Positions 14,832 through 15,336 of a DNA stretch of 15,336 bases are shown here, in pieces. Both the position numbers and the translations under genes were made by a program. Positions within the stretch are counted from its first letter, which is position 1, and each line of letters opens with the position of its first letter. Under the pieces are notes generated by a model. It worked only from the letters and a program-made list of their open reading frames with translations, was not told where the DNA came from and ran no database searches. Origin of the DNA: Methanosarcinales archaeon (lineage in GTDB: Archaea > Halobacteriota > Syntropharchaeia > Alkanophagales > Methanospirareceae). The stretch spans positions 1 through 15,336 of the forward strand of contig QMVO01000011.1 of the NCBI GenBank assembly GCA_003661125.1, written 5' to 3'.

Positions 14832-15217
14832 TTAATTCTTTTCAACAATCACTATAAGCTCATTCCACATTGTTCTCTCAACTTCCACACTCTCATCCGG
14901 GACAGAGGTCTTAAAGCGAGTATCTTCGTCTAAAATGTGCACAGGAACATCTAAATATTTCTTGTCGCTTAATTCCGTAAAATAATCTCGAAAAGCTTTG
15001 AGATTTCGCTCAGCTTTTTGTAAAAAAGTAGCGAGGACGTTTGGATTGTAATTTTTCAATTTCTCTGGGAGTATCCTAAATAATTTAAATTCACCGCCTC
15101 GCACATTAGAACACTCTCGCACGGTCGTTCAATTAGGATTTCATGTGTTGCTTCAAGCTGGTTGAGGTCTATGGGGGTTGTTTTTGCTTTTGCTATTAAT
15201 CTTGCCAGCGGAATTAT
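14832..15217 (-). pseudogene. Frameshifted gene remnant next to the insertion sequence, unrecognised
   Basis: Two overlapping frames on the minus strand look like one protein split by a frameshift. The upstream frame runs from the edge of the insertion sequence (15217) to a stop at 15056 and includes IIPLARLIAKAKTTPIDL and a following HEILIERPCES segment. The downstream frame runs from about 15122 to a TAA at 14832 and includes KLFRILPEKLKNYNP and ends MWNELIVIVEKN. It can also be read as a 96-aa protein from GTG 15122, but no ribosome site precedes that codon. The shift must lie in the overlap, roughly 15060-15125. The 5' part has been cut off by the inserted element. I do not recognise the family. 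Confidence 0.45.
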
Positions 15218-15336
15218 TGGGGTGCGCCCCTAAAAGTAGACACTAAGTTAAGAAATAAGAAAAAATGAAAAAGGGGTGCAAGATGAAAAGAAGGAGGAAA
15301 TACACACGGGATTTCAAAATTGGTGTAATTAGAGAG
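15218..15336 (+). mobile_element. Left end of an IS3-like insertion sequence (continues beyond window)
   Basis: The end TGGGGTGCGCCCC followed by TAAAAGTAGACACTAAG has the form of IS3-family terminal repeats, which begin with TG and carry a CCCC-AAAAGT-GACA core. A transposase start follows about 65 bp inside, as expected. The exact outer boundary (15218) is inferred from the TG and from where the minus-strand remnant frame stops being plausible. The right end and target duplication lie outside the window. Confidence 0.6.
15283..15336 (+). CDS. IS3-type transposase OrfA, N-terminal 18 codons only
   Basis: The frame opens MKRRRKYTRDFKIGVIRE, which matches the usual start of the helix-turn-helix OrfA protein of IS3-family elements (basic KRRxYTxxFK then a hydrophobic helix). 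It would bind the terminal repeats of the element. GGGGTG lies just upstream of ATG 15283; an in-frame ATG at 15265 is less likely. The gene runs off the window, so family and completeness cannot be confirmed. Confidence 0.65.
   Translation, partial: MKRRRKYTRDFKIGVIRE

Noticed and set aside
1..15336. CRISPR arrays, tRNA or rRNA genes, toxin-antitoxin pairs
   Set aside because: Scanning the gaps showed no regularly spaced repeats, no cloverleaf-forming stretch and no paired small operon.

Overview
The window looks like the chromosome of a methane-metabolising euryarchaeon (a methanogen or anaerobic methanotroph of the class II / Methanomicrobia-like branch; an ANME-1 or Syntrophoarchaeum-like lineage is a guess). 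Evidence: two methanogenesis marker proteins (Mmp5 and Mmp15), a coenzyme F420 dehydrogenase beta-type protein, the archaeal route to aromatic amino acids (ADH synthase), the archaeal tRNA methyltransferases Trm5b and Trm1, an XPD-like helicase, TATA boxes about 26 bp before predicted transcript starts, and a bacterial-type DNA gyrase B, which in archaea is typical of the later-branching Euryarchaeota. No rRNA, tRNA or CRISPR array was seen.

Layout. 1-5046: trm5b (+) meets a two-gene minus-strand operon, mmp5-mmp15, tail to tail. A 68-bp divergent promoter region separates mmp5 from a + strand XPD/DinG-family helicase, which ends at a palindromic spacer. 5047-8400: three minus-strand genes. 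One is an unrecognised 122-aa protein with an acidic tail. The other two are a tightly coupled pair, a Cys-rich FrhB-family protein followed by an unusual FMN-binding glutamate-synthase-like protein, which together may form an F420-linked glutamate synthase. 8401-14569: all + strand. ADH synthase and a GtrA-family membrane protein are separated by a stem-loop. Then come gyrB and trm1 with no gap between them, and a phosphoglucomutase/phosphomannomutase-family enzyme.

14570-15336 is a degraded stretch. It holds minus-strand gene remnants in shifted frames that run up to the left end of an IS3-like insertion sequence, whose transposase begins at the window edge.

Functionally these are mostly core genes (translation fidelity, DNA topology and repair, nitrogen and aromatic amino-acid metabolism, sugar-phosphate supply) plus two sets specific to methane-metabolising archaea: mmp5/mmp15 and the F420-linked FrhB/GltS pair. 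Two annotated-looking GTG starts (8397 and 7231) are probably wrong. Shine-Dalgarno and TATA positions favour ATG starts at 8337 and 7222.
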